Made by a program: the position numbers and the translations under genes
The notes under the pieces: generated by a model
The model's database searches: none
What the model saw: the letters and a program-made list of their open reading frames with translations, nothing else
Told to the model about the DNA's origin: nothing
Shown: piece by piece, positions 19,660 to 28,275 of the stretch
Layout of the letters: each line of letters begins with the position of its first letter
How positions within the stretch are numbered: the first letter of the stretch is position 1
Source: Actinomadura sp. DC4
Lineage (GTDB): Bacteria; Actinomycetota; Actinomycetes; Streptosporangiales; Streptosporangiaceae
Assembly: GCF_030406325.1 (NCBI RefSeq)
Contig: NZ_JAUEQY010000009.1
Span: forward strand, 1 to 64,000
DNA length: 64,000 bases
Direction: 5' to 3'

Positions 19660-22600
19660 ATGACGGCCGGGATGCTGCCGGACTTGCCGATCATCGTTCC
19701 GCGTTCCCCGGACGAGGCGGACCTGCCGCTGTCCTGGGGCCAGGAGCGGCTGTGGTTCCTGCACCAGCTCGACCCGGCCGACACCGCGTACCACGTCTTC
19801 GTCGCGCGGCGCCTCCGCGGCCCGCTCGCCCCGGACCGGCTCGCCCGCGCGCTGTCGGACCTGGTCGCCCGGCACGAGTGCCTCCGCACCAGGTTCCCGA
19901 CCGCGGACGGCGTCCCGTTGCAGGTCGTCGACCCGCCCGAGCCGGTGCCGCTGGTCGTCGCGCTCCTGGAGGACGAGGACGGCGAGGAGCGCGCCCGCGA
20001 GCTGTTCGTCCAGCGGATCGAGGCGCCGTTCGACCTCGACGCGGGGCCGCTGCTGCGGGCCACGCTCGTACGGCGGAGCGAGGACGAGCACCTGTTGTGC
20101 CTGGTCGTCCACCACATCGTGGCCGACGGCTGGTCACTCGGGCTGATGTGCGACGAGCTCGGCGCGCTGTACCGGGAGACGGACGTGCCGCCGCTGCCCA
20201 TCCAGTACGCCGACTACGCCCTGTGGCAGCGCCGCGAGCCCGGCGAGGGCGCGCCGCGGCGGCTCGACTACTGGCTCGGGCAGCTCACCGGAGTGCCGCC
20301 TCTCGAACTGCGCGGCAGCCGCGACCGCCCGCCCGTGCGCACCTCGCGCGGCGCCACCGTACGGCAGCCGCTGCCGGCCGCGCTGTGCGCGGAGGTCACG
20401 CGGTTCGCGCGGGCGCAGCGCGCGACGCTTTTCATGACCATGCTCACGGCCTACCAGGCGATACTGGCGCGCCACAGCGGCCTGGACGACGTCTGCGTCG
20501 GCACGCCCGTCTCGGTACGCGACGAGGTCGAGCTGGAGCCCCTCATCGGCCTGTTCGTCAACACGCTCGCGTTGCGCGGCGACCTGTCCGGGGACCCGAC
20601 CTTCCGCGACCTGGTGTCCCGCACCCGTGCCACCGCGCTGGAGGCGTACGCGAACGCGGACGTGCCCTTCGACCGGCTCGTGACCGAGCTGGACCTGCCC
20701 CGCGACCTGAGCCGTACGCCTGTGTTCCAGGCGATGTTCCGGCTCGACCCCGGCGGCGTGGCCGAGCTGCGGCTCGACGGCCTGGAGGTCACCCCGTTCG
20801 AGGTCGGCCACCGTACGGCACAGGTCGACCTGACGCTGGAGGTGACCTGGGGCGAGGGCGACGCGTGCGCGGAGTTCGTCTACAACGCCGACCTGTTCGA
20901 GGCCGCCACCGTCGAGGCGCTGGCCCGTGACCTGGTCGAGGTGCTCACCGTCGGCTGCGCCGTACCGGACACCCGCCTGTCCGAGCTCGGCGTCCTCGAA
21001 CCGACTCCGCGCCGCCACCCGGTGCGGCCCCGGCCGCCGGCGCCGGTCTCGCCGGCCCCCGACCCGGAGGACCCTGAGGGCCCGGTCGAGACCGCGCTCG
21101 CCGAGATCTGGCGTGAGGCCCTCGGCGTGGCACGGGTCGGCGCCACCGACGACTTCTTCGACCTGGGCGGCCACTCGCTGCTCGCCGCGCGGGTCGTCGC
21201 ACGCCAGCGTGGCGTCCTGCCGGCGGACGCGCGTCCGCTCAGCGTCATGGACCTGTTCCAGCACCGGACCGTACGGCGGCTCGCCCAGCTCGCCACCGGC
21301 ACCGGCGAGGCCGTACGGCAGGAGGGTCTGCTGCACGAGCTGACCCCGTCCGGCCGCCGCAGCATGTCGCTCGTCTGCGTCCCGTACGGCGGCGGCAGCG
21401 CGATCGTCTACAAGCCGCTCGCGGACGCGGTCGGCCCGGACTGCTCGCTGTACTCCGTCGCCATCCCCGGTCACGACCTGGGCCGGCTGGAGGAGACGCG
21501 GCCGCTGGAGGAGATCGCCGCCGCGTGCGTGGCCGAGATCCGGGAGCGCGTCACCGGGCCGGTCGTGCTCTACGGGCACTGCGGCGTCGGCGGCGCGCTC
21601 GCCGTGGAGATCGCGCTGCGGCTCCAGGAGGCCGGCCGCGAACCGGCGGCGCTCTACCTGGGCGCCACCTACCCCTTCGCCCGCCCGAGCGGCCGGCTGC
21701 TGGACCGGCTCATCCGGATCGCCGGCCGCGAGGGGCTGCGCAGCGACCGGGTCACGGCGAACTGGCTGACCTCGATGGGCGCGGACCTCGAAGGCCTGGA
21801 CGCCGACCAGGTGGCGTTCATCGTCCGCAACATCCGCCACGACGGCGAGGCCGCCGAGGCCTATTACGGAGAGCGGCCGCGCGCCCGGCTGCGCTGCCCG
21901 GTGATCTCGGTCGTCGGCGAGCGCGACCCGGTGACGGAGTTCGCCGAGGAGCGCTACCGCGAGTGGCACTTCCTGTCCGACCGTACGGCCCTGGTGGTGC
22001 TGCCGGAGGCCGGGCACTTCTTCCTCAAGCACCGGGCCGGCGAGCTCGCCGAGATCATCACCGGCACGCATCCCGCGCTGGCCGGCGGGACGCTGCGGCC
22101 GAGCACCGGGTCGCGGTCGCGCTGGTGGGTCGGCGGGGTGTCCTCGGCGCCGGAGGAGGCGTCGGCGGAGGTCCAGCCGAGCATGGCGCGGTTCCTGACC
22201 GTCTCGGTCGGCCAGCTCGTCTCCATCGCCGGGTCCGCGGTGACGGAGTTCGCCCTTCCGCTGTGGACCTATCTCAAGGTCGGCTCGCTCACCCAGTACG
22301 CCATCCTGTCCGTCCTGGCGATCATGCCGGGCGTCCTGGCCGCGCCGCTCGCCGGCGCGGTCGTCGACCGGTGCCGGCGCAGGCGGGTCATGCTGGCCGG
22401 CGACGCGCTGTCCGGCGCCGCCGTCGGCACCGTCGCCCTGCTGTACGCGACCGGCTCACTGCGCCTCGGATTCGTGTACGCCCTGGTCGCGTGGCTGTCG
22501 GTGGCCCTGACCTTCCAGCGGCTCGCCTACGCCTCGGCGGTCCCGCAGCTCGTGCCCAAGCGTTATCTGGGGCATGCCAACGGCGTGGTCGAGATGTTCA

Positions 22601-23529
22601 ACGGCATCGCGCAGTTCGCCGCCCCGCTGGTCGCGGTCGGGCTGATGGCGGCCGTCGGCCTGGGCGGGATCCTCACGATGGACCTGGTGAGCTTCGCCGT
22701 CGCGGTCGCCGTGGTGCTGGCCGTGCGCTTCCCGGCCGCGATGGCCCTGCGGCGGCGCGAACCGCTCGGCGCGGAGATCCTCGGCGGGCTGCGCTACTCG
22801 CTGGAGCGGCCGGGGTTCCGCGCCATGCTCGGCTACTTCGCCGTCCAGACGCTGTTCCTGTCCGCGATGCTGGTCGCGGTCTCCCCGCTCGTGCTGTCGT
22901 TCGCCGGTCTGTCCTCGGTCGGGCCGGTCATCGTCCTCGGCGGCGCGGGTGCCGCGCTCGGCGGCCTGACCATGGTCATCTGGGGCGGTCCCGTACGCCG
23001 CCGGATGCGCGCGGTCGTGCTCGGCACGGCGGTCCAGGGCGGCTTCGGCGTCCTCACCGGGCTGCGCCCCTCCCTGGTCCTCATCGCCGCCGGCCTGGCC
23101 GGGATGCTGTACTGCCTGGCGATCGTGCGCGGCACGTACGCCACGATCGTGCAGACCAAGGTGCCGCAGCGGCTGCAGGGCCGGGTCTTCGCGGTCAACC
23201 AGGTGATCTCCTGGTCGACCATCCCGCTCGGGTTCGCCGTGCTGGCCCCGCTGTGGGCCCACGTGTTCGGGGCGATGCTCACGCCGGACGGCCGGCTGGC
23301 CGGCACCGTCGGCGCGGTGATCGGCACCGGCCCCGGGCGGGGCATCGGCCTCATGTACGTCGCGTTCGGCCTGGTGATGGCGGTGACGAGCCTCCTCGCC
23401 GCCCGCTACGGCCGCGTGTCCCGCTTCGACGACGAGGTGCCGGACGCGATCGCCGACGACCTCGTCGGCCTCAACGAGCATCGATCACGCCGCGAGTCCG
23501 GCGCCGACCTAAGGATGGGCAACGCATGA
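19660..23529 (+). CDS. NRPS termination protein C - PCP - TE fused to an MFS exporter
   Basis: 1289 residues. A condensation domain (about 15-440) has HHIVADG (H151). A carrier domain follows (FFDLGGHS, S506), then a type I thioesterase (about 560-800) whose nucleophile elbow is GHCGVG, with Cys641 in place of Ser. The catalytic His is probably in EAGHFF. From about residue 838 to 1260 there is a full 12-helix major facilitator transporter of the DHA3/macrolide-efflux type. There is no adenylation domain. This single protein could condense, release and export the product. It begins 25 bp after NRPS2; its last 4 bp overlap the GT20 start. Confidence 0.9.
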   Translation: MTAGMLPDLPIIVPRSPDEADLPLSWGQERLWFLHQLDPADTAYHVFVARRLRGPLAPDRLARALSDLVARHECLRTRFPTADGVPLQVVDPPEPVPLVVALLEDEDGEERARELFVQRIEAPFDLDAGPLLRATLVRRSEDEHLLCLVVHHIVADGWSLGLMCDELGALYRETDVPPLPIQYADYALWQRREPGEGAPRRLDYWLGQLTGVPPLELRGSRDRPPVRTSRGATVRQPLPAALCAEVTRFARAQRATLFMTMLTAYQAILARHSGLDDVCVGTPVSVRDEVELEPLIGLFVNTLALRGDLSGDPTFRDLVSRTRATALEAYANADVPFDRLVTELDLPRDLSRTPVFQAMFRLDPGGVAELRLDGLEVTPFEVGHRTAQVDLTLEVTWGEGDACAEFVYNADLFEAATVEALARDLVEVLTVGCAVPDTRLSELGVLEPTPRRHPVRPRPPAPVSPAPDPEDPEGPVETALAEIWREALGVARVGATDDFFDLGGHSLLAARVVARQRGVLPADARPLSVMDLFQHRTVRRLAQLATGTGEAVRQEGLLHELTPSGRRSMSLVCVPYGGGSAIVYKPLADAVGPDCSLYSVAIPGHDLGRLEETRPLEEIAAACVAEIRERVTGPVVLYGHCGVGGALAVEIALRLQEAGREPAALYLGATYPFARPSGRLLDRLIRIAGREGLRSDRVTANWLTSMGADLEGLDADQVAFIVRNIRHDGEAAEAYYGERPRARLRCPVISVVGERDPVTEFAEERYREWHFLSDRTALVVLPEAGHFFLKHRAGELAEIITGTHPALAGGTLRPSTGSRSRWWVGGVSSAPEEASAEVQPSMARFLTVSVGQLVSIAGSAVTEFALPLWTYLKVGSLTQYAILSVLAIMPGVLAAPLAGAVVDRCRRRRVMLAGDALSGAAVGTVALLYATGSLRLGFVYALVAWLSVALTFQRLAYASAVPQLVPKRYLGHANGVVEMFNGIAQFAAPLVAVGLMAAVGLGGILTMDLVSFAVAVAVVLAVRFPAAMALRRREPLGAEILGGLRYSLERPGFRAMLGYFAVQTLFLSAMLVAVSPLVLSFAGLSSVGPVIVLGGAGAALGGLTMVIWGGPVRRRMRAVVLGTAVQGGFGVLTGLRPSLVLIAAGLAGMLYCLAIVRGTYATIVQTKVPQRLQGRVFAVNQVISWSTIPLGFAVLAPLWAHVFGAMLTPDGRLAGTVGAVIGTGPGRGIGLMYVAFGLVMAVTSLLAARYGRVSRFDDEVPDAIADDLVGLNEHRSRRESGADLRMGNA

Positions 23530-24917
23530 AACTGGTCATTTGCAGCAACAGTGCCCCCCGATGGCAGGAGGGAGTGGGGCTGATGCCCCGCTCGCCCGGC
23601 GGGCTGGTACCCCTGCTGGTCACGTTGCTCGGCGAACACGGCGGCGACTGGATCTGCACGGCGCCCGGCGGAGCCCCTCCGGGCTCGGAGGCGGTCGAGG
23701 TGACCACGCTGCCGGACGGCGTGACGCTGCACCAGGTGCGCCAGTCCAAGGCGGTGCTCGAACAGCACTACACCGAGATCGGCATCCGGCTGATGCTGTG
23801 GCTGTTCCACTACCTGTTCGACACCGCGCGCGAGCCGCTGTTCGACCGGAAGTTCGCGGACGCGTGGACCGGCTATGAGACCGTGAACCGGGCGTACGCG
23901 GACCGGCTGGCGAAGCTGATGACGAACGCACCGGACGAGCTCGTGTTGATCAACGATTACCACCTGTTCCTGGTCCCGGAGATGCTGGGCGCGCGGGCCG
24001 GGGGACGGCTCGCGTTCTTCCACGGGCTGCCGTGGTGTGACCCGGACTACTTCGGCCTGCTGCCCGCGCGCATCCGCGACCGGATCCTGACCAGCCTGCT
24101 GCGCTGCGACATCGTCGGCTTCCACTCCACCCGCTGGGCGGAGGCGTTCCTGGCCTGCTGCGCGCGTTTCCTGCCGGGCTGTTCGGCCTCGGACGGGCGG
24201 GTCGTCTTCGAGGGGCACGAGACGCGGGTCTCGGTCGCCCCGTTCCCGCTCGACGTGGACGCGGTGGACCGCCTGCGCGGCTCGTCCGACACCGCGCTGT
24301 GGGAGAAGCACCTGCAGGGGCTCGGCGAGGGCCGGCGGATGATCGCCCGTGCCGACCGCATCGACCTGTGGAAGAACCTGCCGCGCGGCTTCGCTGCGTA
24401 CGAGAGCGTGCTGGAGCGCAAGCCGGGGCTGGCCGACGAGTGGTGGTTCTGCGCGGTGGCCACTCCGCCGAGCCGTACCACCGAGCGCAGCCGTGACCTG
24501 CAGCGCAAGTGCGAGAAGATGGTGGCGCGGATCAACGAGAGGTTCGGGCTGCCGACCCGCCCGGCCGTCTCGCTCGTCTATCCCGACCTGGCCACCACCC
24601 GCAACTGCGTGGTCGCCGCGCTGAGCTCCGCCGACCTCACGCTCGTCAACCCGACCCTGGACGGGATGAACCTCGTCGCCAAGGAAGCGCTCTACCTCGG
24701 AGAACACGCGCCGCTGCTGCTCTCGGTGAACGCCGGGGCGTACGAGGAACTGGCCGGCCACGTGACGCCGATCGAGCCCTTCGACGTCGAGTCCACCGCG
24801 CAGGCCCTGCTCGACGGCATGAACGGCGGCGGCGTCTCGGCCGCGCAGGCCGCGGGCCGCGATCTGCTGCGCGGCCAGACCGCCGCCGGCTGGCTGGCGA
24901 AGCTGACCGCGTCATGA
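23526..24917 (+). CDS. GT20 trehalose-6-phosphate-synthase-like (pseudo)glycosyltransferase
   Basis: 463 residues with the OtsA/VldE fold. NDYHL (D144), FFHGLPW (H166), RADRIDLWKN (R278, K283), PSR (R317) and DGMNLVAKE (D379, E387) match the OtsA residues that bind the nucleotide sugar and acceptor phosphate. The N-terminal SNR of OtsA, whose Arg contacts donor and acceptor phosphate, is SNS here (Ser9), so the acceptor or donor may differ from glucose 6-phosphate/UDP-glucose. Its place inside an NRPS operon (ATGA overlaps on both sides) points to a dedicated biosynthetic role, as for the pseudo-glycosyltransferase VldE in validamycin. The exact reaction is unknown. Confidence 0.85.
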   Translation: MKLVICSNSAPRWQEGVGLMPRSPGGLVPLLVTLLGEHGGDWICTAPGGAPPGSEAVEVTTLPDGVTLHQVRQSKAVLEQHYTEIGIRLMLWLFHYLFDTAREPLFDRKFADAWTGYETVNRAYADRLAKLMTNAPDELVLINDYHLFLVPEMLGARAGGRLAFFHGLPWCDPDYFGLLPARIRDRILTSLLRCDIVGFHSTRWAEAFLACCARFLPGCSASDGRVVFEGHETRVSVAPFPLDVDAVDRLRGSSDTALWEKHLQGLGEGRRMIARADRIDLWKNLPRGFAAYESVLERKPGLADEWWFCAVATPPSRTTERSRDLQRKCEKMVARINERFGLPTRPAVSLVYPDLATTRNCVVAALSSADLTLVNPTLDGMNLVAKEALYLGEHAPLLLSVNAGAYEELAGHVTPIEPFDVESTAQALLDGMNGGGVSAAQAAGRDLLRGQTAAGWLAKLTAS

Positions 24918-25903
24918 TCGGGATGCGCTCGTCCGACAACCTCACCGGCCACCGCCTTTCGGTGCGGCGTACGGTGCTGGAGCACCTGCGGCACCGGGGG
25001 ATCATCGGCGTCGACGACCGGCGCGTGACCGGCGGCAGCCCGCTCGCGCTCGGCGTCTCCGGCATCACGGCCGACTCCGGGGGCGTCGTCGCGATCGACG
25101 GCGACCGCTGCGTCCCGTCGCACCGCACGCTGTCGGACGTGCTCGGGACGGGCGGGTACCTCGCGGACCGTATGGCCGTGGCCGCGCGGCACGAGGCGGG
25201 GTACGACCCGGTGCTGTACCACGCGATCCGTGACTTCCTGCCGCCGCGCGAGAAGGCGAGCAAACGGTGCGTGCCGGCCGGGACGCCGGAGCACGCCGCC
25301 GCCGAGAGCCGCGACCACATCTTCGCCGACCTCGTGGTCTACCAGCCGGGCACGCTGCCGGGCGGTGAGCCGTTCCGCTCGACCGGCCACTGGAACCTCC
25401 CCGGCCAGCTGGAGATCTTCCAGACGCTGACCGGGCGGGTGGCGATGCTGGTCGGCGGCTACACGCGCGACGGCCGCCCGTTCCTGTACGAGCAGGTCTG
25501 CGGGCCGGGCGACCTCATGGCCGTGCCCTTCGGCATCTGGCACGTGACGTACGTCCTCGACGGGCCGGCCGTGGTGTTCAACCTGACCACCGAGGTCGGT
25601 GACGCGGGGAGCGTGGTCGCGCATCCGGGCGAGGAGAAGTACCACCGCGCGTCGCCGATCGCCGTGACGGCCTGCCGGGACTCCGGACGGCACTCCTACG
25701 TCGGCGAGGGCCTGGACCTGTGGGGCCGTCCGCTGGGCGCGCCGCGTACGGACTGGCTGCAGTCGCTGCTGGCGCCCGGGGAGTCACTGGCCGACCTGCA
25801 TCTCTACGCCTCACCGTCGCGGCTGGCCGCGTTGCAGAGGCTGGCGTGGGAGGCGTACGGGCGGTGCTGGCCGCATCACGGCGGTCTGCTGGAGCCGGCG
25901 TGA
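24914..25903 (+). CDS. Phosphoglucose-isomerase-like cupin protein
   Basis: 329 residues. The central part (about 150-260) is a cupin: STGHWNLPGQLEIFQTLTG, then QVCGPGDLMAVPFGIWH, which follows the G-H-x-H/N...E and P-x6-G...H cupin motifs as used in archaeal-type glucose-6-phosphate isomerase. Metal ligands would be His/Glu of the first motif and His of the second. An N-terminal region of about 130 residues and a C-terminal tail of about 70 residues are not recognised. It overlaps the GT20 gene by ATGA. A sugar-phosphate isomerase or epimerase supplying the GT20 acceptor is the natural guess. Confidence 0.7.
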   Translation: MIGMRSSDNLTGHRLSVRRTVLEHLRHRGIIGVDDRRVTGGSPLALGVSGITADSGGVVAIDGDRCVPSHRTLSDVLGTGGYLADRMAVAARHEAGYDPVLYHAIRDFLPPREKASKRCVPAGTPEHAAAESRDHIFADLVVYQPGTLPGGEPFRSTGHWNLPGQLEIFQTLTGRVAMLVGGYTRDGRPFLYEQVCGPGDLMAVPFGIWHVTYVLDGPAVVFNLTTEVGDAGSVVAHPGEEKYHRASPIAVTACRDSGRHSYVGEGLDLWGRPLGAPRTDWLQSLLAPGESLADLHLYASPSRLAALQRLAWEAYGRCWPHHGGLLEPA

Positions 25904-25912
25904 CGCTGTCCC

Positions 25913-26584
25913 ATGCCTGACGCCGCGACGATCCCGGGGATCATCGACCGGGCGATCGCCGCGGCCACCGCCTTCGGCGTGGAGCAGCGGGAGGTGGTCC
26001 TCGTACGGCACGGCCAGCCGCTTCCGGAGCCGGAGCGGCGCGAGTCGGAGCTGCTGGACCCGCCGCTGAGCGCGCTCGGCCGCCGGCAGGCCGAACGCGC
26101 GGCGCTGGCGCTGGACGGGGTGACGGCCGTTTTCTGCAGCGATCTGGCCCGCGCGGGGGAGACCGCCGCGATCGTCGGCGGGCGGCTCGGCGTGCCCGTT
26201 CGGGAGACGGCCGGGCTGCGGGAGATCACGGTGTTCCGCGGGGACCTGGGGGACGCGGCGGCGTGGACGTCGGCCGCGGCCGCGTTCGTGTCCGGAGGGC
26301 GCTGGGAGTCGTTCCTGAAGCCGGACCCGGCGTCGGAGTTTCGCCTGCGGGTCCGCCGGGCGTTCGCCGAGATCGCCTCGGACCACGCGACGGGCACGGT
26401 CGCGGTGGTGTGCCACAGCGGCGTCATCAACGCCCACCTGGCCGACACGCTGTCGCTGGACCGCGACTACTTCGTCCGCCCGGCCCACGCGTCCCTTTCC
26501 CGCGTGTGCCTGTCGTCCGGGCGCTGGGTTTTGCAGAGCGTCAACGAGACCGCCCACCTGCGCCCGGACTGGCTGACCGCGTGA
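25913..26584 (+). CDS. Histidine phosphatase family protein
   Basis: 223 residues. The catalytic LVRHGQP (H33) and the second histidine in VVCHSGVIN (H168), with the SDLARAGETA motif between them, mark a phosphoglycerate-mutase-like phosphatase. It starts 9 bp after the cupin stop and is the last gene of the biosynthetic operon. With GT20 and a sugar-isomerase-like cupin in front, removal of a phosphate from a sugar-phosphate intermediate (as the phosphatase step does in trehalose or validamycin synthesis) is a reasonable inference. It converges on the next gene with only 3 bp between the stops. Confidence 0.85.
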   Translation: MPDAATIPGIIDRAIAAATAFGVEQREVVLVRHGQPLPEPERRESELLDPPLSALGRRQAERAALALDGVTAVFCSDLARAGETAAIVGGRLGVPVRETAGLREITVFRGDLGDAAAWTSAAAAFVSGGRWESFLKPDPASEFRLRVRRAFAEIASDHATGTVAVVCHSGVINAHLADTLSLDRDYFVRPAHASLSRVCLSSGRWVLQSVNETAHLRPDWLTA

Positions 26585-26587
26585 ACG

Positions 26588-28186
26588 TCAGGAGCGCTTG
26601 AGGAAGATCGGGTTGGTCAGCGCGGCCATCGGGCCCCACATCAGCGCCGGCCCCATCGTGTTGCCGTGGCCCGGGTTGCCGTCCGCCATCGGGTGGCGTA
26701 CCTCCGCGCGCACGTACGCGGCGAGCGAGGTCGTGGTGCGCCACACGACGGTGCCCGTACCGGAGGCGCCGAGGGACTCCTGGTGCATCTGGCCCTCGTC
26801 CGTGATGAACCGGACGGTGCCGTTCGGCACGCCCGCGACCTCCAGCGTGACGTCGACCGGGGCGTCGGCGGGAGCGGTGAGCGTGCCGCCGATGCCGGCC
26901 TGCCGCCGGTGGCCGCTGACGCCGAAGGAGAGCTCCACCTCGGACGACTCGGCGATCCAGTTACGGCCCGCGCGGAGGCCGTCCATGATGGCGTCGGTGT
27001 CCAGGTCGTCCGCGTACACGACGTTGTGCGGGAGCCCGATCACCTGCGGAACGCTGTGGGCGTCGCTGTCGCCCATCGCGGGGAGCCAGCGCCTGCCCGT
27101 ACGCACGGCCTCGCCGAGCTTGGCGTCCCACATGTCGACGGAGGACTCGTCGTCGTAGGTCCAGGGGCCGTTCCAGACCTCCACGGCGTCGGCGTCGTCG
27201 TACCCGAACTTCCACTGGCAGGCGACGTACGGGCAGTACGGGTGGGCGGGCACGACGATGCCGCCGGAGCGGTGCACCTGGCGCGCGAACCGGTCGAAGG
27301 CGTCGTCACGCGAGCGGTAGCGCCAGTCGATCCACTCTCCGGCGGTGAGGCCGAGCGCGAGCCAGTGGCCGTTCCTCGTGGTGACCTCCTCACCGGTGAT
27401 GATCAGCAGGTCCGGCCCGGCGTACTCGCCCCAGACCGCGTGGGAGGAGGAGGTGTTGTGGTCGGTGGAGACCATGAAGTCGAGCCCGGCCTCGCGCGCG
27501 CCGGCGGCCACCTCTCCGGGGAGCCGCCGGCCGTCGGAGTGCACGGTGTGGAGGTGACCGTCGCCGCGGTACCAGGCACGGCCGCGGCCCTTGGCCCGCC
27601 GCGGCGGGTAGTTCGGCGTGAACGCCTCTCCCGGCGCGCCGAACGTGAGCGTGATCTTGACCTGGTAGTTCATGCCCTGGGGTGCGATCTGGTACGGGCC
27701 GAGGACGATGTTCCACGTGCCGGACTGGACCGGGCCGGGCAGGTAGCCGGGGGTGGCCTCGGTGTTGCTGATCTCGAACGCGGTGCGGAATCCGCCGGAC
27801 CAGCCGCGAAAGCCCCGGCCGCCGAGCTTGGTACCGCGCTGGTCGAAGACGCCGATGTCGCAGGAGTTGCCCGGGGTGCCCGCCGGCACGGCCGGCTTGT
27901 CGTAGGTGTACTCGACGGCGATCTTCTGCACGCCCTTCGGGACCTCGACCGGGACGTAGACGAAGTCGGCCGCGCCGGTGTCGAGGTGGCCGGTGACGGT
28001 GCGGGTGACGTCTTGGGGCGTTGTCGCGGCGGACGCCCGTCCCTGGGTGAATGAGACGGGGGCGAGGGTGACCGCGGCGGCGCCGGTGGCGGCGGCCATC
28101 AGCAGCCGGCGTCGGTCGAGCCCTGCGCTCTGGCCGTCGGCCGCCGCGGGTTCGGAGTGGTGCTCGCAACGTCCTTCAGGGCACAT
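26588..28186 (-). CDS. Tat-exported CehA/McbA-type PHP metallohydrolase
   Basis: 532 residues. The N-terminus has a twin-arginine signal (LDRRRLLMAAATGAAAV, about residues 22-40) ending near ASA. A beta-sandwich domain follows, then the PHP catalytic domain beginning RGDGHLHTVHSDG (metal HxH), with STDHN, EVTTRNGHW, PAHPY and GDSDAHS as later metal-binding motifs. CehA/McbA proteins hydrolyse esters, carbamates or phosphodiesters outside the membrane. A GAGGA precedes the ATG at 28186 by 4 nt. It stands alone between the NRPS operon and proS; the substrate is not known. Confidence 0.88.
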   Translation of the reverse strand: MCPEGRCEHHSEPAAADGQSAGLDRRRLLMAAATGAAAVTLAPVSFTQGRASAATTPQDVTRTVTGHLDTGAADFVYVPVEVPKGVQKIAVEYTYDKPAVPAGTPGNSCDIGVFDQRGTKLGGRGFRGWSGGFRTAFEISNTEATPGYLPGPVQSGTWNIVLGPYQIAPQGMNYQVKITLTFGAPGEAFTPNYPPRRAKGRGRAWYRGDGHLHTVHSDGRRLPGEVAAGAREAGLDFMVSTDHNTSSSHAVWGEYAGPDLLIITGEEVTTRNGHWLALGLTAGEWIDWRYRSRDDAFDRFARQVHRSGGIVVPAHPYCPYVACQWKFGYDDADAVEVWNGPWTYDDESSVDMWDAKLGEAVRTGRRWLPAMGDSDAHSVPQVIGLPHNVVYADDLDTDAIMDGLRAGRNWIAESSEVELSFGVSGHRRQAGIGGTLTAPADAPVDVTLEVAGVPNGTVRFITDEGQMHQESLGASGTGTVVWRTTTSLAAYVRAEVRHPMADGNPGHGNTMGPALMWGPMAALTNPIFLKRS

Positions 28187-28275
28187 GTCATCCTCGTGGG
28201 GTCGTTTCGTGGGGATCCCAAGGATGTTCGCCCAGTTCAGCGAACGTAAGGTGATCCCTGGGCGGACGGCTCGTC

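Noticed and set aside
23526-24917. Calling the GT20 gene a housekeeping otsA
   Set aside because: Its ATGA overlaps with NRPS and cupin genes and the Ser at the first phosphate-binding position argue for a pathway-specific role; no standard OtsB follows.
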